DNA of 64,000 bases from Pseudomonas bharatica CSV86 (GCF_000319305.2 NZ_AMWJ02000002.1:1054001-1118000), one strand, 5' to 3'; counted from the first letter of the stretch, positions 52,554 to 63,461 are shown. The notes: a model not told the origin generated them from the letters alone. Translations and numbers: made by a program.

Positions 52554-52581
52554 AAAAAAACGCCCTGATTGAGTCAGGGCG
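52554..52581 (-). terminator. Intrinsic terminator abutting the ispF start codon
   Basis: On the reverse strand CGCCCTGA-CTCAA-TCAGGGCG is followed by TTTTTTT and at once by ATG of ispF. It would end fghA transcripts. Confidence 0.88.
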
Positions 52582-52624
52582 TGATTCTACCTGCTTTGCC
52601 GGGCGTTGGGCTTGAATTGTCGCC

Positions 52625-53479
52625 TCAAGCGCGCTCTACACCCAGCGCTGCGGCATGATGCCGCAAGTGATCATCGATGAAACTGGCGATGAAGTAGTAG
52701 CTGTGGTCGTAGCCTGGCTGCAGACGCAGTTGCAGCGGATAGCCCGCGGCTTGTGCCGCCTGTTGCAACACCTGCGGCTTGAGCTGGTTTTCCAGGAAAT
52801 CGTCGCGATCACCCTGGTCCACCAGCAGCGGCAGGCGCTCGCTGGCCTGGGCGACCAGCACACTGGCATCCCACTCGCGCCAACGCGCGCGGTCGTCGCC
52901 GAGGTAGCGGCTGAAGGCCTTCTGCCCCCAAGGGCAATCCATCGGGTTGCTGATCGGCGCAAAGGCCGACACCGACGAATAACGCCCGGGATTGCGCAAG
53001 GCGCAAACCAGCGCACCGTGCCCGCCCATGGAATGACCGCTGACGGAGCGCTTGTCCGAAGCCGGGAAATGCGCCTCGATCAGGGCCGGCAGTTCGGCCA
53101 CCACATAGTCGTACATGCGGTAGTTGGCCGCCCACGGTTGCTGGGTCGCATTGACGTAGAAGCCGGCGCCAAGGCCGAAGTCCCAGGCACCGTCCGGATC
53201 CCCCGGCACCTGGGTACCCCGCGGACTGGTGTCCGGCGCGACGATGATCAGCCCCAGCTCGGCCGCCAGCTTGTGCGCACCGGCCTTCTGCATGAAGTTC
53301 TCGTCGGTGCAGGTCAGCCCGCTCAGCCAATACAGTACTGGCAGCTTGCCGCCCTGCTCGGCCTGCGGCGGCAGGTACACGGCGAAGACCATGTCGCAGC
53401 CCAGCACTTGGGAGCGATGACGGTAACGCTTGTGCCAGCCACCGAAGCTTTTCTGGCAGGAAATGTTTTCCAGGCTCAT
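52625..53479 (-). CDS. fghA: S-formylglutathione hydrolase
   Basis: The 284-residue alpha/beta-hydrolase converts S-formylglutathione to formate and glutathione. It has SFGGWHKRYRHRSQVLGCDM, then LPVLYWLSGLTCTDENFMQKAGA, the nucleophile Ser in SGHSMGGHGAL, and a catalytic His in PGYDHSYYFIASFI. It lies 8 bases after adhC, the enzyme that supplies its substrate. Confidence 0.96.
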   Translation of the reverse strand: MSLENISCQKSFGGWHKRYRHRSQVLGCDMVFAVYLPPQAEQGGKLPVLYWLSGLTCTDENFMQKAGAHKLAAELGLIIVAPDTSPRGTQVPGDPDGAWDFGLGAGFYVNATQQPWAANYRMYDYVVAELPALIEAHFPASDKRSVSGHSMGGHGALVCALRNPGRYSSVSAFAPISNPMDCPWGQKAFSRYLGDDRARWREWDASVLVAQASERLPLLVDQGDRDDFLENQLKPQVLQQAAQAAGYPLQLRLQPGYDHSYYFIASFIDDHLRHHAAALGVERA

Positions 53480-53487
53480 GAGCGACC

Positions 53488-54600
53488 TCAGAAGTGGATG
53501 ACGCTGCGGATGCTCTTGCCTTCATGCATCAGGTCGAAGGCCTTGTTGATGTCTTCCAGGCCCATGGTGTGGGTGATGAAGGTATCCAGCGGGATCTCGC
53601 CCTTCTCGGACATCTCGACGTAACTCGGCAGCTCGCTGCGACCACGCACGCCACCGAAGGCGGAACCGCGCCAGACGCGGCCGGTCACCAACTGGAACGG
53701 ACGGGTGGCGATTTCCTGGCCGGCACCGGCCACGCCGATGATCACCGACTCGCCCCAGCCCTTGTGGCAGCACTCCAGCGCCGCACGCATCAGATTGACG
53801 TTGCCCACGCACTCGAAGGAGAAGTCCACGCCGCCATCGGTGAGGTCGACGATCACTTCCTGGATCGGACGATCGTAGTCCTTCGGATTGACGCAGTCGG
53901 TGGCACCGAGCTGGCGGGCGATCTCGAATTTGCCCGGGTTGATGTCCACGGCGATGACGCGCGAGGCCTTGGCCTTGACCGCACCGATGATCGCCGACAG
54001 GCCGATGCCACCCAGGCCGAAGATGGCCACGGTGTCACCTGGCTTGACCTTGGCGGTGTTCAGCACCGCGCCGATACCGGTGGTCACGCCGCAACCAAGC
54101 AGGCAGACCTTCTCCAGCGGGGCTTCCTTCTGGATCTTGGCTACGGAGATTTCCGGCAGCACGGTGTACTCGGAGAAGGTCGAAGTGCCCATGTAATGGA
54201 AGAGCTGCTGCCCCTTGTAGGAAAAGCGCGTGGTGCCGTCCGGCATCAAGCCCTTGCCCTGGGTGGCGCGGATGGCCTGGCACAGGTTGGTCTTGCCCGA
54301 CAGGCAGAATTTGCACTTGCCGCATTCCGGGGTGTACAGCGGGATCACATGATCGCCTACGGCCACGGAGGTCACGCCCTCGCCAACGGCCTCGACGATT
54401 GCACCGCCTTCATGACCGAGGATCGACGGGAAGATGCCTTCCGGGTCGGCACCGGACAGGGTGTAGGCGTCGGTATGGCAGACACCGGAAGCGACCACGC
54501 GCAGCAGCACCTCACCGGCCTTGGGCATGGCGACGTCGACTTCGACGATTTCCAGCGGTTTCTTGGCCTCGAAGGCTACGGCGGCACGGGACTTGATCAT
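53488..54600 (-). CDS. adhC: S-(hydroxymethyl)glutathione dehydrogenase (class III alcohol dehydrogenase)
   Basis: The 370-residue product oxidises the formaldehyde-glutathione adduct with NAD+. Catalytic-zinc ligands are in SGVCHTDAYTLSG and GHEGGAIVEAVGEGV; the structural zinc is bound by PECGKCKFCLSGKTNLC. The NAD-binding stretch is VAIFGLGGIGLSAIIGAVKAKAS. ATG 54600 is preferred: GGAGAAGATTG precedes it and MIKSRAAVAFEAKKPLEIVEVDV is the family start. It forms an operon with fghA and is divergent from a LysR gene. Confidence 0.97.
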   Translation of the reverse strand: MIKSRAAVAFEAKKPLEIVEVDVAMPKAGEVLLRVVASGVCHTDAYTLSGADPEGIFPSILGHEGGAIVEAVGEGVTSVAVGDHVIPLYTPECGKCKFCLSGKTNLCQAIRATQGKGLMPDGTTRFSYKGQQLFHYMGTSTFSEYTVLPEISVAKIQKEAPLEKVCLLGCGVTTGIGAVLNTAKVKPGDTVAIFGLGGIGLSAIIGAVKAKASRVIAVDINPGKFEIARQLGATDCVNPKDYDRPIQEVIVDLTDGGVDFSFECVGNVNLMRAALECCHKGWGESVIIGVAGAGQEIATRPFQLVTGRVWRGSAFGGVRGRSELPSYVEMSEKGEIPLDTFITHTMGLEDINKAFDLMHEGKSIRSVIHF

Positions 54601-54706
54601 CAATCTTCTCCAATGAAAGGACATTTCAGACAGCCAGTGTAATTCAAGGCTTTTTGATGAATAATCCGGCCAAAGACAAAACATTATTGCCACGCAGGGA
54701 TAATCA

Positions 54707-55603
54707 ATGAGTAGCCGCTGGGAAGGCATAGACGAATTCGTCGCCGTGGCCGAATCCGGGCAGTTCACGGCAGCCGCCGATCGCCTTGGGGTGTCCTCCT
54801 CCCACATCAGTCGCCAGGTCGCGCGGCTTGAAGAGCGCCTGCAAACCCGCCTGCTGTACCGCAGCACCCGCCGCGTCACCCTGAGCGAGGCAGGCCAGAC
54901 CTTTCTCCAGCATTGCCAGCGCTTGCAGGACGGCCGCGAGGAAGCCCTGCGCGCCATGGGCGACCTGACCAGCGAGCCCAAGGGGCTGTTGCGCATGACC
55001 TGCGCGGTCGCCTACGGCGAGCGCTTCATCGCGCCACTGGTTGCCAGTTTCATGAGCCAATACCCGCAACTGAGGGTGGATATAGAGCTGACCAACAACA
55101 CCCTTGACCTACTCCACGAAGGCATGGACCTGGCGATCCGTCTCGGTCGCTTGCAGGAATCACGACTGGTAGCGGCACGATTGGCGCCACGACGCATGTA
55201 CCTGTGCGCCTCGCCGGATTACCTGAATCGTTATGGCCGCCCGCACAGCCTGTCCGAACTGGCGCGACACAATTGCCTGATCGGCAGCTCCGATATCTGG
55301 GTGATGCAGCAGGACGGGCGGGAAGTCACCCAGCGGGTCCAGGGCAACTGGCGCTGCAACAGCGGACAGGCGGTACTCGACGCAGCGCTGCAGGGCATGG
55401 GGTTATGCCAGTTGCCGGACTACTACGTGCTGGAGCACCTGGGCAGCGGCGCGCTGGTGTCGCTGCTGGAAACCCACCAGCCGCCCAACACCGCGGTGTG
55501 GGCGCTGTATCCGCAGCAGCGGCACCTGTCGCCGAAGGTGCGCAAGCTGGTGGATCACTTGCGCGAAGGGTTGGCGCTGAGACCGGAATATCAGAATACA
55601 TAA
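54707..55603 (+). CDS. gfnR: LysR-family regulator next to the formaldehyde genes (GfnR-like)
   Basis: The 298-residue product has a LysR helix-turn-helix (WEGIDEFVAVAESGQFTAAADRLGVSSSHISRQVARLEERL) and an effector domain. It is divergent from adhC-fghA. In P. aeruginosa the gene in this place (PA3630) is described as GfnR, an activator of these formaldehyde-detoxification genes. The symbol rests on position and family. Confidence 0.82.
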   Translation: MSSRWEGIDEFVAVAESGQFTAAADRLGVSSSHISRQVARLEERLQTRLLYRSTRRVTLSEAGQTFLQHCQRLQDGREEALRAMGDLTSEPKGLLRMTCAVAYGERFIAPLVASFMSQYPQLRVDIELTNNTLDLLHEGMDLAIRLGRLQESRLVAARLAPRRMYLCASPDYLNRYGRPHSLSELARHNCLIGSSDIWVMQQDGREVTQRVQGNWRCNSGQAVLDAALQGMGLCQLPDYYVLEHLGSGALVSLLETHQPPNTAVWALYPQQRHLSPKVRKLVDHLREGLALRPEYQNT

Positions 55604-55620
55604 CTCATTGATTTGGCAAA

Positions 55621-55700
55621 GACCTGTGGGAGCGGGTTTACCCGCGATTGCGGCAGTGAGTTCACCGACGTAATCGCGGGTAAACCCGCTCCCACAGGTC
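55621..55700. repeat. Inverted REP pair between the LysR gene and ispD
   Basis: GACCTGTGGGAGCGGGTTTA at 55621-55640, continuing to CGCGATT at 55649, is the reverse complement of 55672-55700. This is a second REP class (GCGGGTTTACCCGC core), unlike that at 13898. It fills the gap between convergent genes. Confidence 0.9.
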
Positions 55701-55724
55701 CGCGTCGATTGCGCAAATCCTGCT

Positions 55725-56432
55725 TCAGCAGCGCTGGGACCAGCGCTGACGAAGCCATTCCAGATCTTCGGGACGGGTGACCTTGATGTTGTCGTTGCGC
55801 CCTTCGATCAGCCGCGGCGCCTGGCCGGACCACTCGATGGCCGAGGCTTCGTCGGTGATCGCCACATTCGCCACGAGGCTGTCGGCCAGGGCCCGGTGCA
55901 AGGCGCCAAGCCGGAACATCTGCGGGGTATAGGCCTGCCAGATGGTGCTGCGGTCAACCGTGACCTCGACCCGACCATGGGCATCGGCGCGCTTGAGGGT
56001 ATCCCGGGCAGGAACAGCGAGCAGCCCACCCACCGGATCATCCGCCAGTTCCAGGAGCAGGCGATCCAGGTCATCACGCGACAGGTTGGGCCGCGCAGCA
56101 TCGTGGACCAGTACCCAATCGCCGTCCGCCGCCCCTTGCGCATGCAGGAGCAACAGGGCGCTGAGCACCGAGTCGGCCCGCTCGCGGCCACCGGCAGCGC
56201 GCTGTATACGTGGGTCGCTGGCGCAGGCGAGGCCGGGCCAGAAGGGATCGTCAGCAGCAATGCTGACCACCACCCCTTTCAAGGAGGGATGGTCGAGAAA
56301 ACAGTTGAGGCTGTGTTCGAGAATAGTGCGTCCGCCCAGTTGCAGGTACTGCTTGGGCCGGTCGGCGGCCATGCGCGCACCCACGCCGGCGGCGGGGATC
56401 ACTGCCCAGAAGGCAGGCAGGGACGTGCTCAT
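55725..56432 (-). CDS. ispD: 2-C-methyl-D-erythritol 4-phosphate cytidylyltransferase IspD
   Basis: The 235-residue product catalyses the CTP-dependent step of the MEP pathway. The nucleotide-binding VIPAAGVGARMAADRPKQYLQLGGRTILEHSL is at the N-terminus; DWVLVHDAARPNLS and the IWQAYTPQMFRLGAL motif follow. Its start overlaps the ftsB stop by four bases. Confidence 0.97.
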   Translation of the reverse strand: MSTSLPAFWAVIPAAGVGARMAADRPKQYLQLGGRTILEHSLNCFLDHPSLKGVVVSIAADDPFWPGLACASDPRIQRAAGGRERADSVLSALLLLHAQGAADGDWVLVHDAARPNLSRDDLDRLLLELADDPVGGLLAVPARDTLKRADAHGRVEVTVDRSTIWQAYTPQMFRLGALHRALADSLVANVAITDEASAIEWSGQAPRLIEGRNDNIKVTRPEDLEWLRQRWSQRC

Positions 56433-56707
56433 TGGGCCAGTTGGTAGAGGGTTTCACCCTCCTTCACCATTCCCAATTCGTGGCGGGCCCGCTCTTCGAC
56501 GGTTTCCATGCCCTTTTTCAATTCCAGCACCTCGGCATCGAGCACGCGGTTGCGCTCCAGCAGACGCTCGTTCTCGGCGTGCTGGTCGGCGATCTGTTGC
56601 TTGAGTTCGGCCACCTGGGCCAGGCTGCCATTGCCCACCCACAGCCGGTACTGCAAGCCACCGAGCAGTGCGAGAAGGACAAGGAACAACCAGTAAGGAC
56701 TACGCAT
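56429..56707 (-). CDS. ftsB: Cell division protein FtsB
   Basis: The 92-residue product has one N-terminal membrane helix (MRSPYWLFLVLLALLGGLQYRLWVG), then a coiled coil (LAQVAELKQQIADQHAENERLLERNRVLDAEVLELKKGMETVEERARHELGMV). FtsB joins FtsL and FtsQ in the divisome. ATG 56707 is chosen because it puts the helix at the N-terminus; the frame is open for 27 codons upstream. Confidence 0.95.
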   Translation of the reverse strand: MRSPYWLFLVLLALLGGLQYRLWVGNGSLAQVAELKQQIADQHAENERLLERNRVLDAEVLELKKGMETVEERARHELGMVKEGETLYQLAQ

Positions 56708-56863
56708 CAGGACATCCAGTGGCGAAAGACCGCGTGTGCGAAGGGCTGATGGCACGAAGCCTGACCGAAGCCAGGCTTTGTGATTCAAGCATTCGCAGCG
56801 CCCCTGAAAGACACCAGGACAAAGCCCTGGGTTTCACGGTGCTGTCTTTTTACCATCTATCGC

Positions 56864-58153
<1,290 letters not shown>

Positions 58154-58302
58154 TGTTGTAAGCACTCCAGAATTGACGAAAACAACGCAGCTTGAAGAAT
58201 CCGCTCTTTCGCAGGCACGGGGCACGGGCAGGCCTGACGCGGAGAACCCCCGACCGCGAGGTCAGGGGTGAAACGGGCGGTACTTTACCGGAGAAACGCG
58301 GC

Positions 58303-59148
58303 TTATGCGGTTTCTACCGTCGGAAAACTCTTCACCAGGTCATCCAGTTGCTTGAGCTGGGTCAGGAAAGGCTCCAGCTTGTCCAGGCGCAGGGCGCAGG
58401 GACCGTCGCACTTGGCGTTGTCCGGGTCCGGGTGGGCCTCGAGGAACAGGCCGGCCAGGCCCTGGCTGAGACCGGCACGGGCCAGTTCGGTGACCTGGGC
58501 ACGACGACCGCCGGCCGAATCGGCACGACCGCCCGGCATCTGCAGGGCGTGGGTCACGTCGAAGAACACCGGGTACTGGAACTGCTTCATGATGCCGAAG
58601 CCGAGCATGTCCACCACCAGGTTGTTGTATCCGAAGCTGGAACCACGCTCGCACAGGATCAACTGGTCGTTACCCGCTTCCTCGCACTTGGTCAGGATGT
58701 GTTTCATTTCCTGGGGGGCGAGGAACTGGGCTTTCTTGATGTTGATCACCGCACCGGTCTTGGCCATTGCCACCACCAGGTCGGTCTGGCGCGAGAGGAA
58801 GGCCGGCAGCTGGATGATGTCGCAAACCTTGGCCACGGCTTCGGCCTGGAACGGCTCGTGCACATCGGTGATGACCGGAACGCCGAAGGTCTTCTTCACT
58901 TCCTCGAAGATCCGCAGGCCTTCTTCAAGGCCAGGACCGCGGTAGGAATTGATCGACGAGCGATTGGCCTTGTCGAAGCTGGCCTTGAACACATAGGGGA
59001 TACCGAGTTTCTCGGTAACCCGCACGTATTCCTCGCAGACCTTCAGGGCCAGGTCACGGGACTCCAGGACGTTCATGCCGCCGAACAGGACGAACGGCTT
59101 GTCGTTGGCGATCTCGATGTTACCGACGCGAATGATCTTCTGGGTCAT
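58303..59148 (-). CDS. kdsA: 3-deoxy-D-manno-octulosonate 8-phosphate synthase KdsA
   Basis: The 281-residue product condenses PEP with arabinose 5-phosphate to make the KDO precursor of lipopolysaccharide. IANDKPFVLFGGMNVLESRDLALKVCEEYVRVTEKLGIPYVFKASFDKANRSS is present, then FGVPVITDVHEPFQAEAVAKV and GLFLEAHPDPDNAKCDGPCALRL. It starts three bases after the pyrG stop, and eno follows about 150 bases on. Confidence 0.97.
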   Translation of the reverse strand: MTQKIIRVGNIEIANDKPFVLFGGMNVLESRDLALKVCEEYVRVTEKLGIPYVFKASFDKANRSSINSYRGPGLEEGLRIFEEVKKTFGVPVITDVHEPFQAEAVAKVCDIIQLPAFLSRQTDLVVAMAKTGAVINIKKAQFLAPQEMKHILTKCEEAGNDQLILCERGSSFGYNNLVVDMLGFGIMKQFQYPVFFDVTHALQMPGGRADSAGGRRAQVTELARAGLSQGLAGLFLEAHPDPDNAKCDGPCALRLDKLEPFLTQLKQLDDLVKSFPTVETA

Positions 59149-59151
59149 GGA

Positions 59152-60780
59152 TCAGGCCTTGTTCTTCTGCGCCAGAGCCGCCTTGACGAAGCCGCTGAAC
59201 AGCGGATGGCCGTCACGCGGGGTCGAGGTGAACTCTGGGTGGAACTGGCAGGCGACGAACCATGGGTGATCCTGGGACTCGACCACTTCCACCAGTGCAC
59301 CGTCGCCGGAACGCCCGGAAACCTTGAGGCCGGCTTCGATCAATTGCGGCAGCAGGTTGTTGTTCACTTCGTAGCGGTGGCGGTGACGCTCGACGATCAC
59401 GTCCTTGGCGTAGCAATCGTGGACCTTGGAACCGCTTTCCAGCTGGCATTCCTGGGCGCCCAGGCGCATGGTGCCGCCCAGGTCGGACGCTTCGGTACGG
59501 GTTTCCACGGCGCCGGTAGCATCGGCCCACTCGGTGATCAGGCCAACGACCGGGTGGCCGCTGTTGCGATCGAACTCGGTGGAGTTGGCGTCCTTCCAGC
59601 CCATGACGTTACGGGCGAATTCGATGACCGCGACCTGCATGCCGAGGCAGATCCCCAGGTACGGGACCTTGTTCTCGCGAGCGTACTGGACGGCGGTGAT
59701 CTTGCCTTCCACACCGCGCAGACCGAAGCCGCCCGGCACCAGGATGGCATCGACGCCTTCCAGCAAGCCGGTGCCCTGGTTCTCGATGTCTTCGGAATCG
59801 ATGTAGCGCAGGTTGACCTTGGTACGGTTCTGGATGCCGGCGTGGCTCATCGCTTCGATCAGCGACTTGTACGCGTCAAGCAACTCCATGTACTTGCCGA
59901 CCATGGCGATGGTGACTTCGTGCTCGGGGTTCAGCTTGGCATCGACGACCTTTTCCCATTCGGAGAGGTCGGCACCGTTGCATTGCAGGCCGAAGCGCTC
60001 GACGACGAAGTCGTCCAGGCCCTGGGCGTGCAGCACGGCAGGAATCTTGTAGATGGTGTCGACGTCTTCCAGCGAGATGACCGCGCGTTCTTCGACGTTG
60101 GTGAACAGGGCGATCTTGCGACGGGACGACACATCGACCGGATGGTCTGAACGGCAGATCAGCACGTCAGGCTGCAAGCCGATGGAGCGCAGTTCCTTGA
60201 CCGAGTGCTGGGTCGGCTTGGTCTTGGTCTCGCCGGCGGTGGCGATGTACGGGACCAGGGTCAGGTGCATCAGCATCGCGCGCTTGGAACCGACTTCGAC
60301 GCGCAGTTGGCGGATGGCTTCGAGGAACGGCTGCGACTCGATATCGCCGACGGTGCCGCCGATCTCGACCAGGGCCACGTCGGCATCGCCGGCGCCCTTG
60401 ATGATGCGACGCTTGATCTCGTCGGTGATGTGCGGGATGACCTGGATGGTGGCGCCCAGGTAGTCACCACGACGCTCCTTGCGCAGCACGTGCTCGTAGA
60501 TGCGGCCGGTGGTGAAGTTGTTGTTCTGGGTCATGGTCGTGCGGATGAACCGCTCGTAGTGGCCCAGGTCCAGGTCGGTCTCGGCGCCGTCGTGGGTAAC
60601 GAACACTTCGCCGTGCTGGAACGGGCTCATGGTGCCCGGGTCGACGTTGATGTACGGGTCCAGCTTGAGCATGGTGACCTTGAGCCCCCGCGCCTCCAGG
60701 ATGGCCGCCAATGAAGCCGAGGCAATGCCTTTCCCCAATGAAGAAACAACACCGCCCGTGACGAATATGTAGCGCGTCAT
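59152..60780 (-). CDS. pyrG: CTP synthase
   Basis: The 542-residue product makes CTP from UTP. The N-terminal synthase domain has MTRYIFVTGGVVSSLGKGIASASLAAILEARG and TVGDIESQPFLEAIRQ. The C-terminal class I glutamine amidotransferase has VPGGFGLRGVEGKI, the nucleophile Cys in LGICLGMQVAVIEFARN, and His/Glu in ACQFHPEFTS. It begins the pyrG-kdsA-eno block. The 270-base gap to tilS has a CCGGGATTTCAACCCCGG palindrome (about 60903-60920) but no box I can assign. Confidence 0.98.
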   Translation of the reverse strand: MTRYIFVTGGVVSSLGKGIASASLAAILEARGLKVTMLKLDPYINVDPGTMSPFQHGEVFVTHDGAETDLDLGHYERFIRTTMTQNNNFTTGRIYEHVLRKERRGDYLGATIQVIPHITDEIKRRIIKGAGDADVALVEIGGTVGDIESQPFLEAIRQLRVEVGSKRAMLMHLTLVPYIATAGETKTKPTQHSVKELRSIGLQPDVLICRSDHPVDVSSRRKIALFTNVEERAVISLEDVDTIYKIPAVLHAQGLDDFVVERFGLQCNGADLSEWEKVVDAKLNPEHEVTIAMVGKYMELLDAYKSLIEAMSHAGIQNRTKVNLRYIDSEDIENQGTGLLEGVDAILVPGGFGLRGVEGKITAVQYARENKVPYLGICLGMQVAVIEFARNVMGWKDANSTEFDRNSGHPVVGLITEWADATGAVETRTEASDLGGTMRLGAQECQLESGSKVHDCYAKDVIVERHRHRYEVNNNLLPQLIEAGLKVSGRSGDGALVEVVESQDHPWFVACQFHPEFTSTPRDGHPLFSGFVKAALAQKNKA

Positions 60781-61051
60781 GAAAAACCCTAGAAGTCTGC
60801 GTTAAAGCGGTCTGCGCCGCCGGGGAAAGCGAAGGAAGGCCGAAGCCCCCGATCACCTGCGTCAATCACAGTGCATCCGAAAATACTGCCGCGTCTGTAC
60901 AGACCGGGGTTGAAATCCCGGTACGGAGCTCGCTACACATTTTGAGAATCGCCCAGCAAAAAACTGCTTGGTAATCGGCAACTCCTGCGGCTCGAATCGA
61001 GCTCACAGAAGCTGTATCAAGAAGGGAGCGTAGTCTACCCGAAGATGCCCA

Positions 61052-62350
61052 TCACCTCAAACCTTGCTCACTCGTCGGTACCTGCCACACAAGTTGCAAA
61101 TCGCCATCAACGAGGTCCGGCAGGTTGGCCACGGCGACCAGTCGATCACCGGCGAACAGCAGTGGCAAACGGCCGCGAACGAAGGCGGGAACCCCGCGTT
61201 CATTGAGCAAACGCTTGAGATCGCGATGGCCGCGACGGGCGATATGCATGTTTTCGCCGCCCTGGCGGTAGGCGATCCGCAGGGTCTCCCCGGGCTTATT
61301 CCCTTTCAGGATAACGAATCCGTTGCCAGGCAGTTCCATCGCCAGTGGTGGATCTTTCCAGCATTCCGCCCCATCGGGAGCGCCGAGCCACTCGCCACTC
61401 AACCAGTAGATGCGCTCACCAGCCCGGTGCAGCTCGCCATCGGCGAGTTTCCAGATCGGTGAAGCATCGGGGCGGGCATCGCGTAGAGCGTCCCAGCCGG
61501 CCCAATGATCGGCATCGGGCAGGCGAGTGAAATACGCGAGCCAGAATCGCAGGGCGTTACGCTGGCGCGCTGGAGAAAGCCGGAGCAGACCCGGTAAATG
61601 CAGGGAGGGAAGACCGAGCCAAGGAAAATCGCCCTGCGTCTGGGCCTGCGCCAGATCGCCCGAGGCCAGTGCATCGAGCAACTCGCCCGCCTCGGCGAGA
61701 TGATCGGCAGTACGGGCCAGCGTGCGACTGACCTGTGGCCAGCGTGAAGACAGAGCCGGAAGCACCTCTTGTCGCAGGTAATTGCGCGTGAATCGGATAT
61801 CGCCATTCGACGGATCTTCGATCCAGTCCAGGCCACGATCACGGGCATAGCGCAGAAGCTCGTCACGAGAGCTGTCGAGCAAGGGCCGAAGCAGCCAGGC
61901 GTCACCCAGCTGCCGCAGTCCGCGCATTGCCATCAACCCACGCAATCCGGCACCACGAAGCAAGCGCAACAACAGGGTTTCGGCCTGGTCCTCACGATGC
62001 TGGCCAGTCAGCAGGACCTCACCGTCCCGAAGGACTTCACTGAAGGCGGCATAGCGGGCATTGCGCGCGGCCTGTTCGAGGCTGGCGCCCTCTTCCACTG
62101 TCACATGGCGTACCAGCAGCTCGACGCCCAGCGAGTCGCACAGGCGCTGGCAGTGTTCCGGCCAGGCATCCGCGACCGGTTGCAGGCCGTGATGGACATG
62201 GATGGCGCGCAGTGCCGGGCGATCCGTCATGGCGGCCAGCAGGTGCAGGAGTACGGTGGAATCCAGACCGCCCGACAAGGCCACGCACCAGCCGGGCGCG
62301 TTCTGCCAGGGGGCTAGTTTGTCCTTCAGGCGGGCGACGAGGTCGGTCAT
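61052..62350 (-). CDS. tilS: tRNA(Ile)-lysidine synthase TilS
   Basis: The 432-residue product adds lysine to C34 of the minor tRNA-Ile so that it reads AUA. The PP-loop is ALSGGLDSTVLLHLL; AIHVHHGLQPVADAW and LTGQHREDQAETLLLRLLRGAG follow. The C-terminal half holds the extra substrate-binding domains. ATG 62350 (MTDLVARLKDKL) is preferred over the upstream ATG 62395, which lies in the accA terminator hairpin. Confidence 0.95.
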   Translation of the reverse strand: MTDLVARLKDKLAPWQNAPGWCVALSGGLDSTVLLHLLAAMTDRPALRAIHVHHGLQPVADAWPEHCQRLCDSLGVELLVRHVTVEEGASLEQAARNARYAAFSEVLRDGEVLLTGQHREDQAETLLLRLLRGAGLRGLMAMRGLRQLGDAWLLRPLLDSSRDELLRYARDRGLDWIEDPSNGDIRFTRNYLRQEVLPALSSRWPQVSRTLARTADHLAEAGELLDALASGDLAQAQTQGDFPWLGLPSLHLPGLLRLSPARQRNALRFWLAYFTRLPDADHWAGWDALRDARPDASPIWKLADGELHRAGERIYWLSGEWLGAPDGAECWKDPPLAMELPGNGFVILKGNKPGETLRIAYRQGGENMHIARRGHRDLKRLLNERGVPAFVRGRLPLLFAGDRLVAVANLPDLVDGDLQLVWQVPTSEQGLR

Positions 62351-62370
62351 GTTCAGGGTCCGACAAAAGC

Positions 62371-62397
62371 AATTGGGGCTGCTTTGCGGCCCCAATT
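62371..62397 (-). terminator. Terminator after accA
   Basis: On the reverse strand AATTGGGGC / GCCCCAATT forms a stem followed by GCTTTTG. It lies about 20 bases after the accA stop. Confidence 0.7.
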
Positions 62398-62416
62398 TCT
62401 GACAGATGGCTTCAGG

Positions 62417-63364
62417 TCAGAGACCGTAGCTCATCAGGCGGTCGTAACGGCGCTTGAGCAACGCGTCGTTGTCGAACTTCTTCAGCATGTCCAGTTGCTC
62501 GAGCAGCTCACTGCGAACCGAGGCTGCCATGGCTGCCGGATCACGGTGCGCACCGCCCAGGGGTTCGGAGATGACCTTGTCGACGATGCCCAGGCCTTTC
62601 AGGCGTTCGGCAGTGATGCCCATGGCCTCGGCGGCGTCGGCAGCCTTTTCGGCGGTTTTCCAAAGGATCGAGGCGCAACCCTCCGGCGAGATCACCGAGT
62701 AGGTCGAGTACTGCAGCATGTTGAGCTGGTCGCAGACACCGATGGCCAGCGCACCGCCAGAACCACCCTCGCCGATAACGGTGGCGATGATCGGGGTCTT
62801 CAGGCGCGCCATGACCCGCAGGTTCCAGGCGATGGCTTCGCTCTGGTTGCGCTCTTCGGCGTCGATGCCCGGATACGCACCCGGGGTGTCGATGAAGGTC
62901 AGGATCGGCATCTTGAAGCGTTCGGCCATTTCCATCAGGCGACAGGCCTTGCGGTAGCCTTCCGGACGCGGCATGCCGAAGTTGCGGCGAACCTTTTCGC
63001 GCACTTCACGGCCCTTCTGGTGGCCGATGACCATCACCGGGCGGTCGTCCAGGCGGGCGATACCACCGACGATCGCGGCGTCGTCGGCGAAGTGACGGTC
63101 GCCGTGCAGCTCGTCGAACTCGGTGAAGATGTGCTCGATGTAGTCCAGGGTGTACGGCCGGCGCGGATGGCGCGCCAGGCGGGCGATCTGCCAGCTGGTC
63201 AGATTGCCGAAGATGCTCTTGGTCAGCTCGCTGCTCTTGTCCTGCAGACGGCCGATTTCATCGCCGATGTTCAACGAGTTGTCATTGCCTACCAGGCGCA
63301 GCTCTTCGATCTTGGCTTGCAGGTCAGCAATCGGCTGTTCGAAATCCAGAAAATTCGGGTTCAT
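62417..63364 (-). CDS. accA: Acetyl-CoA carboxylase carboxyltransferase subunit alpha
   Basis: The 315-residue product is half of the carboxyltransferase that makes malonyl-CoA for fatty-acid synthesis. MNPNFLDFEQPIADLQAKIEELR starts the protein; DELHGDRHFADDAAIVGG, FIDTPGAYPGIDAEERNQSEAIA and GEGGSGGALAIGVCDQLNMLQYSTYSVISPEGCASILWK follow. ATG 63364 is chosen over 63370 on family grounds. It follows dnaE by about 100 bases on the same strand. Confidence 0.97.
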   Translation of the reverse strand: MNPNFLDFEQPIADLQAKIEELRLVGNDNSLNIGDEIGRLQDKSSELTKSIFGNLTSWQIARLARHPRRPYTLDYIEHIFTEFDELHGDRHFADDAAIVGGIARLDDRPVMVIGHQKGREVREKVRRNFGMPRPEGYRKACRLMEMAERFKMPILTFIDTPGAYPGIDAEERNQSEAIAWNLRVMARLKTPIIATVIGEGGSGGALAIGVCDQLNMLQYSTYSVISPEGCASILWKTAEKAADAAEAMGITAERLKGLGIVDKVISEPLGGAHRDPAAMAASVRSELLEQLDMLKKFDNDALLKRRYDRLMSYGL

Positions 63365-63461
63365 AGGCATCCGTCTTGGGTCGACGGCCAGGCGGCCGGC
63401 CGGTTGATCCGTTTGGCGCCCTACCTTAAGGGAGAGGCGCGTTCAGGTCGAGATTAAAAAT

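Noticed and set aside
56757..56781. Hairpin AAGCCTG / CAGGCTT between eno and ftsB
   Set aside because: The stem is short and lacks a T-run, so I do not call it a terminator.
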